A program made the position numbers and the translations under genes. Below are positions 41,782 through 51,324 of a DNA stretch of 64,000 bases, piece by piece; position 1 is the first letter of the stretch, and the number at the start of each line of letters is the position of its first letter. Source of the DNA: Scatosoma sp045632265 (GTDB lineage Bacteria > Bacillota > Clostridia > Christensenellales > Borkfalkiaceae); the NCBI GenBank assembly GCA_045632265.1, contig JAZQWG010000031.1, forward strand, positions 25,060 to 89,059. The letters are read 5' to 3'. The notes beneath the pieces are model-generated. The model saw only the letters and a program-made list of their open reading frames with translations, made no database searches and was not told the DNA's origin.

Positions 41782-43173
41782 ATGGAAAGATTGCAATTGA
41801 AAGACTTGAACAAAAACCTTGAAGCTTACGCCGGCAAAGAAGTGACGGTGGCAGGCTGGGCGAGAACGATTCGCGATTCGAAAGCGTTCGGCTTTATCGA
41901 ACTCAACGACGGCAGCTGCTTTAAGAGCACGCAAATCGTTTTTGAAAGAGCAAACCTTGAAAACTACGACGAAATCGCGCACACCAACGTTGGCGCATCG
42001 TTGATTGTAAAAGGGGTTGTGGTGCTCACGCCCGAAAATAAACAGCCTTATGAAATTAAGGCTACGTCCGTTGTGGTGGAAGGGGAATCCACGCCCGATT
42101 ATCCCTTGCAAAAGAAACGCCACTCGGTAGAATTCTTGCGTGAAATCGCTTACCTTCGTCCGAGAACGAATCTTTTCGGCGCGGCGTTTAGAATCCGCAG
42201 CGAAGCGGCGATTGCTATTCATAAATTCTTCAACGATAGGGGTTTCGTGTACGTGCATACGCCCATCATCACGGGGAGCGACTGTGAAGGTGCGGGCGCA
42301 ATGTTCCAAGTGACCACGCTTGATATGAACGCTGAAAAGAAAGCAGGCGAGCCCGATTATAAAGAAGATTTCTTCGGCAAGAAAGCGGCGCTCACCGTTT
42401 CGGGACAACTCAATGCGGAAACGTACGCAATGGCGTTTGGCAACGTTTATACGTTCGGCCCCACTTTCCGTGCGGAACACTCTAACACGGCACGCCACGC
42501 AGCGGAATTTTGGATGATTGAGCCGGAAATGGCGTTCTGCGATTTGGCGGGGGATATGGAAGTTGCGGAAGCAATGGTAAAATACATCATCAACTACGTC
42601 ATGGAAACGTGCGCGGACGAGCTTAACTTCCTCAATCAATTTGTGGATAAGGGCTTGATTGAAAGATTGAAAAACGTATCGGAAAACGCATTCGTGCGCT
42701 TGACGTACACGGAAGCAATCGAAATTTTGAAGCAAAATGCGGACAAGTTCGACGACAAAAATATTTTCTGGGGCAAGGATTTGCAAAGCGAACACGAACG
42801 TTTCTTGACGGAAACGGTGTTCCAAAAACCCGTATTCCTTATCAACTACCCCAAGGAAATCAAGGCGTTCTATATGAAGCAAAACCCCGATGGAAAGACG
42901 GTTGCGGCGGTGGATATGCTTGTGCCTGGTATCGGGGAACTCATCGGCGGCTCGCAAAGAGAAGACGATTACGACAAGCTCGTTGCTCGTATTAAAGAAC
43001 TTGGCATGGATCCCGCCGATTACTGGTGGTATTTGGATTTGAGAAAGTACGGCGGAACGACGCACGCAGGCTTTGGCTTGGGCTTTGAACGTATGGTAAT
43101 GTACCTTACGGGCATTTCCAACATCCGTGACGTTGTGCCTTATCCCAGAACGTTTGGGGATTTGAAATACTAA
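41782..43173 (+). CDS. asnS: Asparaginyl-tRNA synthetase
   Basis: A 463-residue class IIb synthetase. An N-terminal OB-fold anticodon-binding domain (VTVAGWARTIRDSKAFGFIELNDGS) is followed by the catalytic core with motif 2 TFGPTFRAEHSNTARHAAEFWMIEPEMAF and motif 3 GGTTHAGFGLGFERMVMYLTG. Asn-specific rather than Asp-specific features include the ITGSDCEGAGAMFQVTT segment. AAAAGGAAG precedes the ATG. It charges tRNA-Asn directly, so at least this route needs no amidotransferase. It is followed by plsX after 39 bp. Confidence 0.96.
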   Translation: MERLQLKDLNKNLEAYAGKEVTVAGWARTIRDSKAFGFIELNDGSCFKSTQIVFERANLENYDEIAHTNVGASLIVKGVVVLTPENKQPYEIKATSVVVEGESTPDYPLQKKRHSVEFLREIAYLRPRTNLFGAAFRIRSEAAIAIHKFFNDRGFVYVHTPIITGSDCEGAGAMFQVTTLDMNAEKKAGEPDYKEDFFGKKAALTVSGQLNAETYAMAFGNVYTFGPTFRAEHSNTARHAAEFWMIEPEMAFCDLAGDMEVAEAMVKYIINYVMETCADELNFLNQFVDKGLIERLKNVSENAFVRLTYTEAIEILKQNADKFDDKNIFWGKDLQSEHERFLTETVFQKPVFLINYPKEIKAFYMKQNPDGKTVAAVDMLVPGIGELIGGSQREDDYDKLVARIKELGMDPADYWWYLDLRKYGGTTHAGFGLGFERMVMYLTGISNIRDVVPYPRTFGDLKY

Positions 43174-43212
43174 TAAAACTATCCAAACGCACTTTGCATA
43201 AGGAGAAAAAGT

Positions 43213-44268
43213 ATGATTAAAATTGTAATAGACGCTATGGGCGGCGATTTCGCCCCCGTAGAACAAGTGAAAGGCGCGGTTGCCGCCCTTAACAACAATA
43301 AAGACGTAAGCTTGATTTTGGTGGGCGACGAAACGCAAATTAAAGCGGAACTTGCAAACTATAAGTACGACGAAAGCCGTTTGGAAATCGTGCACACCAC
43401 CGAAACGATCGGCATGGAAGAAGTGCCGACGAAAGCGGTTAAGACGAAGAAGGATTCTTCCCTTGTCGTTGCTTTCCGTATGCTTAAAGAAGGCAAGGCG
43501 GACGGCTTGGTTTCGTCCGGCTCGACGGGCGCTGTATTGACGGCGGGCGTACTTATCTTGGGTAGATTGAAGGGCGTTTCCCGTCCTGCGCTTTGCCCTG
43601 CTATCCCCAACTATCGTGGTGAAAGCACGTTTATTTGCGATTGCGGCGCAAACCTTGAATGCAAACCCGTCAACCTTTTGCACTTTGCGGTGATGGCTTC
43701 GGCGTATGCGGAAGCGGTGTACGGCGTGAAAAATCCCCGTGTTGGGCTTTTGAACAACGGCACGGAAGACCATAAGGGGCTTTTGTTGCAACAAGAAGTG
43801 AACGCGCTTTTGAAACAAGCGGATTGCGTAAACTACGTGGGCAACGTGGAAGGCAGAGAAGTTATGTACGGCGATTTGGACGTAGTCGTTTCCGACGGCT
43901 TTACGGGCAACATTGCTATCAAGTCGATTGAAGGCTGCGCAAAGGCAATTTCCACCATTTTGAAAAAGGAATACAAGCGCAATCTTTTCACGAAAATCGG
44001 CGCAATCTTCTCGTCGGGCGTTTTGAAGAGATTCAAGAAAAATCTCGATTACGAAGGAAAGGGTGGCGCTATGTTCTTGGGCTTGCAAAAGGCGGTTGTA
44101 AAGGGACACGGCAACTCTAAAGCACGTGCTTTTGAAGCGTGCATCGAACAAGCTATCAACGCCGTTCGTGGCGATTTGGTAGGTAAAATGAAAAACATGA
44201 TTGACAACGTCAATATGGACGCCCTTGCTGAAACGGCAAAGACGGCGACGGAAAACGGAGCGCAGTAA
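43213..44268 (+). CDS. plsX: Phosphate acyltransferase PlsX
   Basis: A 351-residue enzyme making acyl-phosphate from acyl-ACP for phospholipid synthesis (used by PlsY). It starts KIVIDAMGGDFAPVEQVKGAV and includes LVSSGSTGAVLTAGVLILGRLKGVSRPALCP, VGLLNNGTEDHKG and VVSDGFTGNIAIKSIEG, all PlsX signatures. AAGGAGAAAAAG is the ribosome-binding site. Its stop overlaps the rnc ATG. The fapR, fabD or acpP genes that often flank plsX are absent. Confidence 0.97.
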   Translation: MIKIVIDAMGGDFAPVEQVKGAVAALNNNKDVSLILVGDETQIKAELANYKYDESRLEIVHTTETIGMEEVPTKAVKTKKDSSLVVAFRMLKEGKADGLVSSGSTGAVLTAGVLILGRLKGVSRPALCPAIPNYRGESTFICDCGANLECKPVNLLHFAVMASAYAEAVYGVKNPRVGLLNNGTEDHKGLLLQQEVNALLKQADCVNYVGNVEGREVMYGDLDVVVSDGFTGNIAIKSIEGCAKAISTILKKEYKRNLFTKIGAIFSSGVLKRFKKNLDYEGKGGAMFLGLQKAVVKGHGNSKARAFEACIEQAINAVRGDLVGKMKNMIDNVNMDALAETAKTATENGAQ

Positions 44269-44924
44269 TGCACGCCGTTTTTTCGGGAATAGAGAAAAAA
44301 ATCGGCTACACCTTCGCCGATAAACGCCTTTTAGAAGAAGCGTTTACGCACGTCACGTATGCACGCGCACACGATTGTAGCGATAACGAACGGGTGGAAT
44401 TTTTAGGGGATACGGTGTTGCAGTTTGCTATCACCGACTACCTTTATAAAAAATACCCCGAAAAATCGGAAGGGGAACTCACCCGTATGCGTGCAAAACT
44501 CGTTTGCGAAGAAGCGCTTTTGACGGTGGTGGAAAAGCTGGGGCTTTCCAAATACTTGCGCATTGAAGGCGGGAAGGACAACGTTGGGAAGAAAACCTAT
44601 TCCAGCTTGTTTGAAACGGTGGCGGGCGCTATCTATTTGGACGGTGGGTACGAAAAGGCGAACAAATTTATTTTCGACAGCGGTTTGATTGAAATGCTCG
44701 ATATGCCCAAGGCAAAAGACGCCAAATCCCTTTTGCAAGAATTTTTGCAAGAGAGAAAGGAACAACTTCCCACTTACGAGTGCGCAAAGGAAGGCAAGGA
44801 CAATGCGCCTACGTTTAGGTGCGAAGTTACGGCGCTTGGCAAGCGCGCGGTGGGCGAAGGCAAAAGCAAAAAGGCGGCGGAACAAAACGCAGCGGAAAAG
44901 CTTTTGTTTATGCTCAAACACTAA
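44268..44924 (+). CDS. rnc: Ribonuclease III
   Basis: A 218-residue double-strand-specific RNase that processes rRNA precursors. The catalytic signature is NERVEFLGDTVLQFAI, where the family usually has ERLEFLGDAVL; a second catalytic Asp/Glu pair is in SLFETVAGAIYLDGG. The C-terminal dsRNA-binding domain (about 148-216) ends GKSKKAAEQNAAEKLL. The ATG overlaps the plsX stop (TAATG). plsX-rnc-smc-ftsY is a conserved Firmicute order. Confidence 0.96.
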   Translation: MHAVFSGIEKKIGYTFADKRLLEEAFTHVTYARAHDCSDNERVEFLGDTVLQFAITDYLYKKYPEKSEGELTRMRAKLVCEEALLTVVEKLGLSKYLRIEGGKDNVGKKTYSSLFETVAGAIYLDGGYEKANKFIFDSGLIEMLDMPKAKDAKSLLQEFLQERKEQLPTYECAKEGKDNAPTFRCEVTALGKRAVGEGKSKKAAEQNAAEKLLFMLKH

Positions 44925-44978
44925 TCAATGGAAAAAAATTAACTGTATTATACACATAATCACGGAAAGGAGTATATT

Positions 44979-47900
44979 TTGGATTTAAAAGAGATACAAC
45001 TCGTCGGCTTTAAGTCCTTTGCCGACAAAACGTCTATTCGTTTTGAAGAAGGGGTGACGTGTATCGTCGGCCCTAACGGTTGCGGTAAGAGCAACGTTGC
45101 GGACGCCGTTCGTTGGGTACTTGGCGAACAATCGGCAAAGTCGTTGCGTGGTTCGCAAATGCAAGACGTAATCTTCGGCGGTACGTTGGAACGTAAACCC
45201 CAACGCTCGTGCGAAGTCACGCTCGTGTTTGACAACAGCAAGCGTATTTTCAACTTGGACGTTGAAGAAGTTGCGATGACTCGTCGTTTGCAACGTGTTG
45301 GCGAAGACAAATTTGAAAGTAAATACCTTATTAACAACCAACCCAGCCGTTTGAAGGATTTGGTTGCGCTTTTCCACGGCATCGGGCTTGGCAAAGAAGG
45401 GTATTCCATCATCGGTCAAGGCAAGGTTGAACAAATCATGAACGCAAAACCGGAAGACCGTCGTTTGATTTTTGAAGAAGCGACGGGGCTTATGGTGTTC
45501 AAAGCAAGAAAACAAGAAATTGAAAGAAAGATTGAAGATTCCAACGATAACTTGTTCGTTTACCGTCAACGTATCGACGAAGTACAACGCCGTTTAGGCC
45601 CTCTTGCAAAGCAAGCGGAAGCGGCGAAAGAATACAACGAATACGCGGAAGCTTTGAAATCGCACGAAGCGAATACGTACATATATCGCTTTGAAAATGC
45701 GGAAAACGAAAAGGGCAAGTATAAAAAAGACGTTGCTACCATTTCCGATAAGATTATCGAACTCAATACGAAAATCGAGCTTATCAATAGAAAGCTTGAC
45801 GAAAATAGAGAAAAAATCGCGCATGCGGACTATCGTTTGAGCGAACTTAACGAACAACGCGTTATCCTTTCGGTAGGCAACGAAAGAAAGGACGGCGAAC
45901 TTCGTTTGGCGCAAGAACGTATTAAAACCTATCGTTCCCAAATCGAAGCGGCGGGCGAAATGCTTGAAGCAAGCAAAATCCGTATCGGCGAAATCGACGA
46001 CGAAATTGCCCTTCTTGGCAAGAAAAACGCGGAAGATTTGAAATGCGTATCCGAACTTGAAACGCAAACGGAATTCTTGCGTGTGGCGATTGCGGCGCTT
46101 GATAAAAAGATTGAACTCTTTGAAAAACTTTCCGACGAAAATAGACAAAGCCAACTTTCGACGGCGGACGAGCTGAGCGAAATGAAGAAAAACCTTGGTA
46201 CGTTGGCGGCTCGTATGGAAGGCGCGAAAGACCGTATTGCGGAAATCAACGCAGCTATCCAAAAGACAAACGAAAGAAAGGAACGCTTGGAAAACGAACT
46301 TGCTTCCGTTAGAAAGGATTTGAAGCGTTTGAAAGACCAAACGTCTTCGGGTATGCGTGAGTTTGAAGAAAAGCAAGAAGAAGCGCGCGAAATGCAGCTT
46401 ACCGTCAACGATTTCAACCAAGAACTTTTCAATGCAAACGGGCAAATTGCGTCCTTGCGTGAAAACTTGGAAATGTATATCAGCTTGAAAAATCGTTTCG
46501 ACGGATATAAAGATTCGGTTAGAAGATTGCTTTCCATTGCAAAGACCAACTCTGACGTGGGCAAACACCTTCGTGGTGCGCTTGCGGACGTCGTACACAC
46601 CGAACAAAAATACGAAACGGCGATTGAAACGGCGTTTGGCGGCGCAATGCAAAACGTCGTCACCCCCACGGCGGACGATGCGAAATATTTGATTGAATAC
46701 TTGAAGCGCACGGGCGGCGGTATCGTCACCTTCTTGCCCGTCACCAGCATGCGCCCCCGTCCCGATTCTCGTGAAATTAGAAGAGCGATGGAAGAACGTG
46801 GCGCAATGGGGCTTGCAACCGAGCTCGTTCAATACGACGAATATTATTACAACGTAATTTCCAACCTTTTGGGAAACACGCTTATTTGCGATAATATCGC
46901 AAACGCAACGGCGATTGCGAAAAAATACGGCAACTTGTTCAAAATCGTCACGCTCGACGGCGACTTGATTGCAACCAGCGGTTCGATGACAGGTGGTAGC
47001 CGTGGCAGAAACACCGCTTCCCTTCTTTCCAACGAAAGAAAGATTCAAGAATGCAAGGACAGCATTGCCGCAAAACAAAAGTACATTGAAAAATTGAAAA
47101 AAGCGATTGCGGACAGCGAAAAGGCACGTGTAGAAGCGGAAGAAGCGGTGGACGAAATTCGTGAAAAATACCAAGAAGCTATGGGCGAAATCGCAGCGCT
47201 CACCCAACGTGAAACGGCGCTTACGGCGCAAATTGCGGAAGCGGAAGGGGACGTGGATACGTACGGCGTAGCTTTGGAAGAATGGAAGTTCAAGCTCGCA
47301 CAGCTTGAAAGCGAAGAAGCAAACTCGTCCATGAGCGAAGAAGAAATTCTTTCCCGTAGACAAGGCGCGCAAGCACAGCTTGAAACGCAACGTGGTCAAT
47401 GCGAAACGTTCAAGGAAGAACGCGCGATTAAGAGCGAAAAACTTCGCAAAGCGGAAATCGAATACACCACGAGAAAGGCGGCAATCGACCAGTACGACGA
47501 AACGGTTGCTCGTTTGACGGTGGAAAAAGAAGAGCTTGTGAAAAAGAGCTTGGATATGGAATACGAACGCACGGCAACGCAAACGAAGCTTAACGGTTTG
47601 GAAGCGGAAGCGGCTGCGAAGGAACTCACCGACGAAGAAAAGGCGGCTGTACAAGCGATTGTAGAAGAAATCAACGCTCTTTCCAAGCAAAAGGAAGCGG
47701 TAAACGCCCAACAACTTGCGTTGGAAGAAGAAAAAACGCAAATGCAAGAAACGCTCACCAAGCACACGGACAAGCGTTTCAAATGTGAAATCGAAATCAG
47801 TAAAATCGACACCAACCTTGAAAATATGCGTGCGCGCGTAGAAGAAGCGTACGGGCTCGATTACGAAGGTTGCTTGCCCTTCCGTAAGGAAGATTACAAC

Positions 47901-48587
47901 GTGGAAGAAGGCGCAAACGCTATCACGGTGCTCAAGAGAAAGATTACCATGCTTGGCGCAGTCAACCCCCACGCCGTAGAAGAATACGAATACGAAAGCG
48001 AACGCTTTACGGAAATGAGTGCGCAACGCGACGACTTGCAAAAAGCGCTTGACGATTTGCAAGCGGCTTTGGACGAAATCCGTGGCGAAATGCTTCGTAT
48101 CTTCAATGCGGGCTTCGATAAGATTAACGAAAACTTCAAAATCACTTTCAAAGAACTCTTTGGCGGTGGTAGAGCGGAACTTCAAATCGACTACGTGGAC
48201 GGCGAAGACCCCCTTGCGGCGGGTATCGAAATCGTTGCGTGCCCCCCTGGCAAAAAGCTTACCAAAATTTCCTTGCTTTCGGGTGGCGAACGTGCGTTGA
48301 CGGCAATCGCTATCTTGTTTGCAATCTTGCGATCCAACCCGATGCCTTTCTGTATCTTGGACGAAATCGAAGCGGCGCTTGACGATGCAAACGTTGATAG
48401 ATTTGCTTCCTATTTGAAACGCTTCGCGTCCGACACGCAATTCATCGTTATCACGCACAGAAAGCCTACGATGAACCAAGCCGATTCGCTCTTTGGTGTC
48501 ACCATGCAAGAAAAGGGCGTTTCCAAAATCGTATCCGTTAAACTTGCGGATGTTGAGACGAAGCTTGGCGTGGGCACAGTAGAGTAA
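44979..48587 (+). CDS. smc: Chromosome segregation protein SMC
   Basis: A 1202-residue condensin subunit. The N-terminal head has Walker A GPNGCGKSNVADAVRWVLGEQ; long coiled coils (about 165-500 and 670-1020) flank the hinge (about 515-660, with the Gly-rich FGGAMQNVV and GSMTGGSRGR). The C-terminal head has the signature LLSGGERALTAIAI and Walker B CILDEIEAALDD. It holds DNA with ScpA and ScpB, not in this window. The start codon is TTG at 44979 with AAAGGAG at the right distance, the only plausible start. Confidence 0.97.
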   Translation: MDLKEIQLVGFKSFADKTSIRFEEGVTCIVGPNGCGKSNVADAVRWVLGEQSAKSLRGSQMQDVIFGGTLERKPQRSCEVTLVFDNSKRIFNLDVEEVAMTRRLQRVGEDKFESKYLINNQPSRLKDLVALFHGIGLGKEGYSIIGQGKVEQIMNAKPEDRRLIFEEATGLMVFKARKQEIERKIEDSNDNLFVYRQRIDEVQRRLGPLAKQAEAAKEYNEYAEALKSHEANTYIYRFENAENEKGKYKKDVATISDKIIELNTKIELINRKLDENREKIAHADYRLSELNEQRVILSVGNERKDGELRLAQERIKTYRSQIEAAGEMLEASKIRIGEIDDEIALLGKKNAEDLKCVSELETQTEFLRVAIAALDKKIELFEKLSDENRQSQLSTADELSEMKKNLGTLAARMEGAKDRIAEINAAIQKTNERKERLENELASVRKDLKRLKDQTSSGMREFEEKQEEAREMQLTVNDFNQELFNANGQIASLRENLEMYISLKNRFDGYKDSVRRLLSIAKTNSDVGKHLRGALADVVHTEQKYETAIETAFGGAMQNVVTPTADDAKYLIEYLKRTGGGIVTFLPVTSMRPRPDSREIRRAMEERGAMGLATELVQYDEYYYNVISNLLGNTLICDNIANATAIAKKYGNLFKIVTLDGDLIATSGSMTGGSRGRNTASLLSNERKIQECKDSIAAKQKYIEKLKKAIADSEKARVEAEEAVDEIREKYQEAMGEIAALTQRETALTAQIAEAEGDVDTYGVALEEWKFKLAQLESEEANSSMSEEEILSRRQGAQAQLETQRGQCETFKEERAIKSEKLRKAEIEYTTRKAAIDQYDETVARLTVEKEELVKKSLDMEYERTATQTKLNGLEAEAAAKELTDEEKAAVQAIVEEINALSKQKEAVNAQQLALEEEKTQMQETLTKHTDKRFKCEIEISKIDTNLENMRARVEEAYGLDYEGCLPFRKEDYNVEEGANAITVLKRKITMLGAVNPHAVEEYEYESERFTEMSAQRDDLQKALDDLQAALDEIRGEMLRIFNAGFDKINENFKITFKELFGGGRAELQIDYVDGEDPLAAGIEIVACPPGKKLTKISLLSGGERALTAIAILFAILRSNPMPFCILDEIEAALDDANVDRFASYLKRFASDTQFIVITHRKPTMNQADSLFGVTMQEKGVSKIVSVKLADVETKLGVGTVE

Positions 48588-48712
48588 AAAACGACGTATA
48601 TACTTCGCAATACTTTGTCGGGCTTGCGTTTTGCCTCGCTCGTTTACCACTTGTAAACGTCCCGTCGGCAAATCCGCGCCCTTCGCGTCTTGCTCGCATC
48701 TACGCCGTTTTT
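48587..48712 (+). repeat. Dispersed intergenic repeat, copy B, bounded by inverted repeats
   Basis: A 126-bp segment after the smc stop. It begins AAAAACGACGTA and ends TACGCCGTTTTT, which are complementary at 11 of 12 positions. Inside is a perfect hairpin CGTTTAC-CACTT-GTAAACG. The first 80 bp resemble 33011-33093. It may be a miniature non-coding element or a structured 3' end. The rest of the gap (to 48820) has further inverted patches but no gene. Confidence 0.6.
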
Positions 48713-48820
48713 ACACCAACCAAGGTTATCGTAATCGGCGCCTTGCCATAGGCGTGCAAATCACGGCGAAAGCTAAATCACGCAAGCGTGGCTTGCAATT
48801 AAAAAATAAAGGAAACCATT

Positions 48821-49717
48821 ATGGGATTATTCGGCAAACTTTTCGGCGCGCTTAAAAAGACGAAAGACGGTTTTTCGGGCAAACTTCGCGCCTTGTTTTC
48901 CAAAAATAAATTAGGCAACGAATTCTATGAAGAATTAGAAGAAATTCTCATCTCTTCCGACGTGTCGGTGACGACTGCGGCAGAAGTGGTGGACCGTATC
49001 AAAGAACAAGCCAAAGCCGAACGCTTAAAAGACGAAGAATACGTCATCAGCTTGCTTAGAAAAGTGCTTGTGGATATGTTGCAAGAATCGGAAGTTGAAC
49101 CGCCCGAATATCCTTGCGTTATCATGCTCGTAGGCGTCAACGGCGTAGGCAAAACGACGACGGTTGGCAAACTTGCGCACCATTTCATCTCGCAAGGCAA
49201 AACGGTGACGGTTGCGGCGGCGGACACCTTCCGTGCAGCGGCAAGCGAACAGCTTTCCGTTTGGGCGGATAGGGCGAAAGTGCGTATTGTCAAGCACGAA
49301 GAAGGCAGCGATCCCTCTGCCGTTATCTTTGATGCCGTTTCCAGCGCAAAGGCGAAAAAGACGGACGTCGTTATCGTCGATACGGCGGGAAGATTGCACG
49401 TAAAAGAAAACCTTATGAACGAGCTTCGTAAAATGGATAGAGTGGTCGCTCGCGAATATCCCGAAGCGGACTTTTTGAAATTGCTCGTGCTCGATGCAAC
49501 GACGGGGCAAAACGCTGTAAACCAAGCACGTGTGTTTGACGAAGCGGTGGAACTCGACGGTATCGTGCTTACCAAACTTGACGGCACGGCGAAAGGCGGT
49601 TTTGTCTTCTCGTTGGCGCAAGAACTTTCCTTGCCCGTGCTCTATGCAGGCGTAGGCGAAAAGATGGACGATTTGGAAGATTTTGATGCCGAAACGTTCG
49701 TCGAAGCAATTTTGTAA
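48821..49717 (+). CDS. ftsY: Signal recognition particle receptor FtsY
   Basis: A 298-residue SRP GTPase that receives ribosome-SRP complexes at the membrane. A short basic N-terminus (GLFGKLFGALKKTKDGF) precedes the four-helix N domain and the G domain: P-loop GVNGVGKTTTVGKLA, DTFRAAASEQL, DTAGRLH and TKLDGTAKGG. The long acidic A domain of E. coli FtsY is absent, as in many Gram-positives. AAAGGAAACC precedes the ATG. It follows smc and precedes trmD. Confidence 0.96.
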   Translation: MGLFGKLFGALKKTKDGFSGKLRALFSKNKLGNEFYEELEEILISSDVSVTTAAEVVDRIKEQAKAERLKDEEYVISLLRKVLVDMLQESEVEPPEYPCVIMLVGVNGVGKTTTVGKLAHHFISQGKTVTVAAADTFRAAASEQLSVWADRAKVRIVKHEEGSDPSAVIFDAVSSAKAKKTDVVIVDTAGRLHVKENLMNELRKMDRVVAREYPEADFLKLLVLDATTGQNAVNQARVFDEAVELDGIVLTKLDGTAKGGFVFSLAQELSLPVLYAGVGEKMDDLEDFDAETFVEAIL

Positions 49718-49765
49718 AACACCCACCCAAGTACGCATTGAAAGCGTATTAAAGGAGTGTAGTAT

Positions 49766-50428
49766 ATGAAAATAGATATTTTAACGTTATTCCCCGAAAT
49801 GTTCTCCGCTATGCAGGAGAGCATTTTAGGAAGAGCCCAAAAACAAGGCAAAATAGAAATCAACGTCGTAAACTTGCGTGATTACAGCGAAGACAAGCAC
49901 CTTAAATGCGACGATTATCCTTTTGGCGGTGGGGCAGGCATGGTAATGATGCCCCAGCCTATCGGCAGCGCAATTGAAGCGCTCGACCCCGAGCATAAAG
50001 CAAGACGTATTTATATGTCCCCCAAGGGCGAAGTGTTTCGCCAACAAAAGGTGTTTGAACTTTTAGAGTACGAACATTTAATTCTTCTTTGCGGGCATTA
50101 CGAAGGGGTGGATCAACGAGTTATCGACTTGTTTATCGACGAAGAAATTTCGATAGGCGATTACGTTTTGACGGGTGGCGAACTGCCCGCCATGGTCATT
50201 GCCGATTGCGTAAGCCGCTACGTTGACGGGGTAATCAGCCCTTCGTCGCTCGTCGATGAAAGTTTTTCGGAAAACATGCTCGAATATCCCCATTACACCC
50301 GCCCGCAAGAATACAAGGGCTTATGCGTGCCCGAAGTGTTGAGAAGTGGCGACCACGGCAAAATCGACAAATGGCGTAGAGAGCAGGCGTTGGCGATTAC
50401 GAAAAAACGTAGACCTGATTTACTATAA
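49766..50428 (+). CDS. trmD: tRNA (guanine-37-N1) methyltransferase TrmD
   Basis: A 220-residue SPOUT methyltransferase that makes m1G37, needed to prevent frameshifting. It starts KIDILTLFPEMFSAMQESILGRAQ, has YPFGGGAGMVMMPQPI, the knot segment LLCGHYEGVDQRVIDLFIDEEISIGDYVLTGGELPA, and YTRPQEYKGLCVPEVLRSGDH. A Lys- and Arg-rich helix closes the protein. AAGGAGTG is the ribosome-binding site. It is separated from rimM and rplS, with which it usually forms an operon. Confidence 0.97.
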   Translation: MKIDILTLFPEMFSAMQESILGRAQKQGKIEINVVNLRDYSEDKHLKCDDYPFGGGAGMVMMPQPIGSAIEALDPEHKARRIYMSPKGEVFRQQKVFELLEYEHLILLCGHYEGVDQRVIDLFIDEEISIGDYVLTGGELPAMVIADCVSRYVDGVISPSSLVDESFSENMLEYPHYTRPQEYKGLCVPEVLRSGDHGKIDKWRREQALAITKKRRPDLL

Positions 50429-50445
50429 GAAATAAGGAAACGACA

Positions 50446-51306
50446 ATGAAAAATATACAATGGTTCCCGGGGCACATGACGAAAGCGATGCGGGATATGG
50501 AAGCCAAGCGCGATTTGTGCGACGGCATCGTTTGCGTATTAGACGCACGCGCGCCTATTGCCACCGTGAATAAAAATTTCAAAAAAATCTTCGGCGAAAA
50601 ACCCGTTTTGTTCGTGCTGAATAAATCGGATTTGGCGGATTCCACCAAGACGGACGGTTTTGTAAAAATGTTTGAAGCAAGAGGTAAGTACGTGGTGAAA
50701 TGCGATTCAACCAACCCTTCCACCAAGCGTTTGATTTTACAAAAGCTCAACGCTATCACCGAAGAAAAGCGTGCTCGTGCGCAAGCCAAGGGCTTGACCA
50801 AAACTTTCCGTTTCATGGTTGCGGGCATTCCCAACACGGGCAAAAGCACCCTTGTCAACATGATAAGCGGGGAAAAGCGTGCTAAGACGGGGGATAAAGC
50901 GGGCATTACGCGTGACGTGCGTTGGATTAAGTGCGGTGCATTCGATTTGTTGGACACCCCTGGCACTATGCCCCCTTCCTTTGACGATCAATACCATGCC
51001 CGTCATTTGGCGTACATCGGCAGTATCAACGACGACATTTTGGATATGGACGACGTGGCTTTGGAACTTTTAGGCGAACTTTCTGAGAAGTATCCACAAT
51101 ACTTAACCGAACGCTACGGCATCACCGATTACAGCGAAAAGCTGGGTATGTACGAAGCGCTTTGCAAACGCCGTGGCTTTATCTTGCGTGGCGGCGAGTT
51201 TGATTACGAGCGGGGCGCAAAGGCTCTTATCGACGATTTTAGAAAGGGCAGAGTGGGAAAAATTAGTTTGGAAAACGCTGCCGATTACGACGATTTTCAA
51301 TTCTAA
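50446..51306 (+). CDS. rbgA: Ribosome biogenesis GTPase RbgA (YlqF)
   Basis: A 286-residue circularly permuted GTPase that matures the 50S subunit late in assembly. The permuted order is visible: the G4 motif NKSD (VLFVLNKSDLAD) comes before the P-loop GIPNTGKSTLVNM, and the G3 motif DTPG follows (LLDTPGTMPP). The N-terminus IQWFPGHMTKAMRDME is characteristic. AAGGAAACG precedes the ATG. trmD-rbgA-rnhB-yraN is a common neighbourhood. Confidence 0.95.
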   Translation: MKNIQWFPGHMTKAMRDMEAKRDLCDGIVCVLDARAPIATVNKNFKKIFGEKPVLFVLNKSDLADSTKTDGFVKMFEARGKYVVKCDSTNPSTKRLILQKLNAITEEKRARAQAKGLTKTFRFMVAGIPNTGKSTLVNMISGEKRAKTGDKAGITRDVRWIKCGAFDLLDTPGTMPPSFDDQYHARHLAYIGSINDDILDMDDVALELLGELSEKYPQYLTERYGITDYSEKLGMYEALCKRRGFILRGGEFDYERGAKALIDDFRKGRVGKISLENAADYDDFQF

Positions 51307-51324
51307 ACCACAAAGGGGAAAAGC

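Noticed and set aside
45594..48671. Long minus-strand open frame (1025 codons) opposite smc, and a similar one (820 codons) opposite asnS-plsX (41689-44151)
   Set aside because: Codon bias of the real plus-strand genes leaves this antisense frame free of stops. The translations are Phe/Arg/Cys-rich, with no recognisable domain and no ribosome-binding site, while the plus-strand genes are unmistakable.
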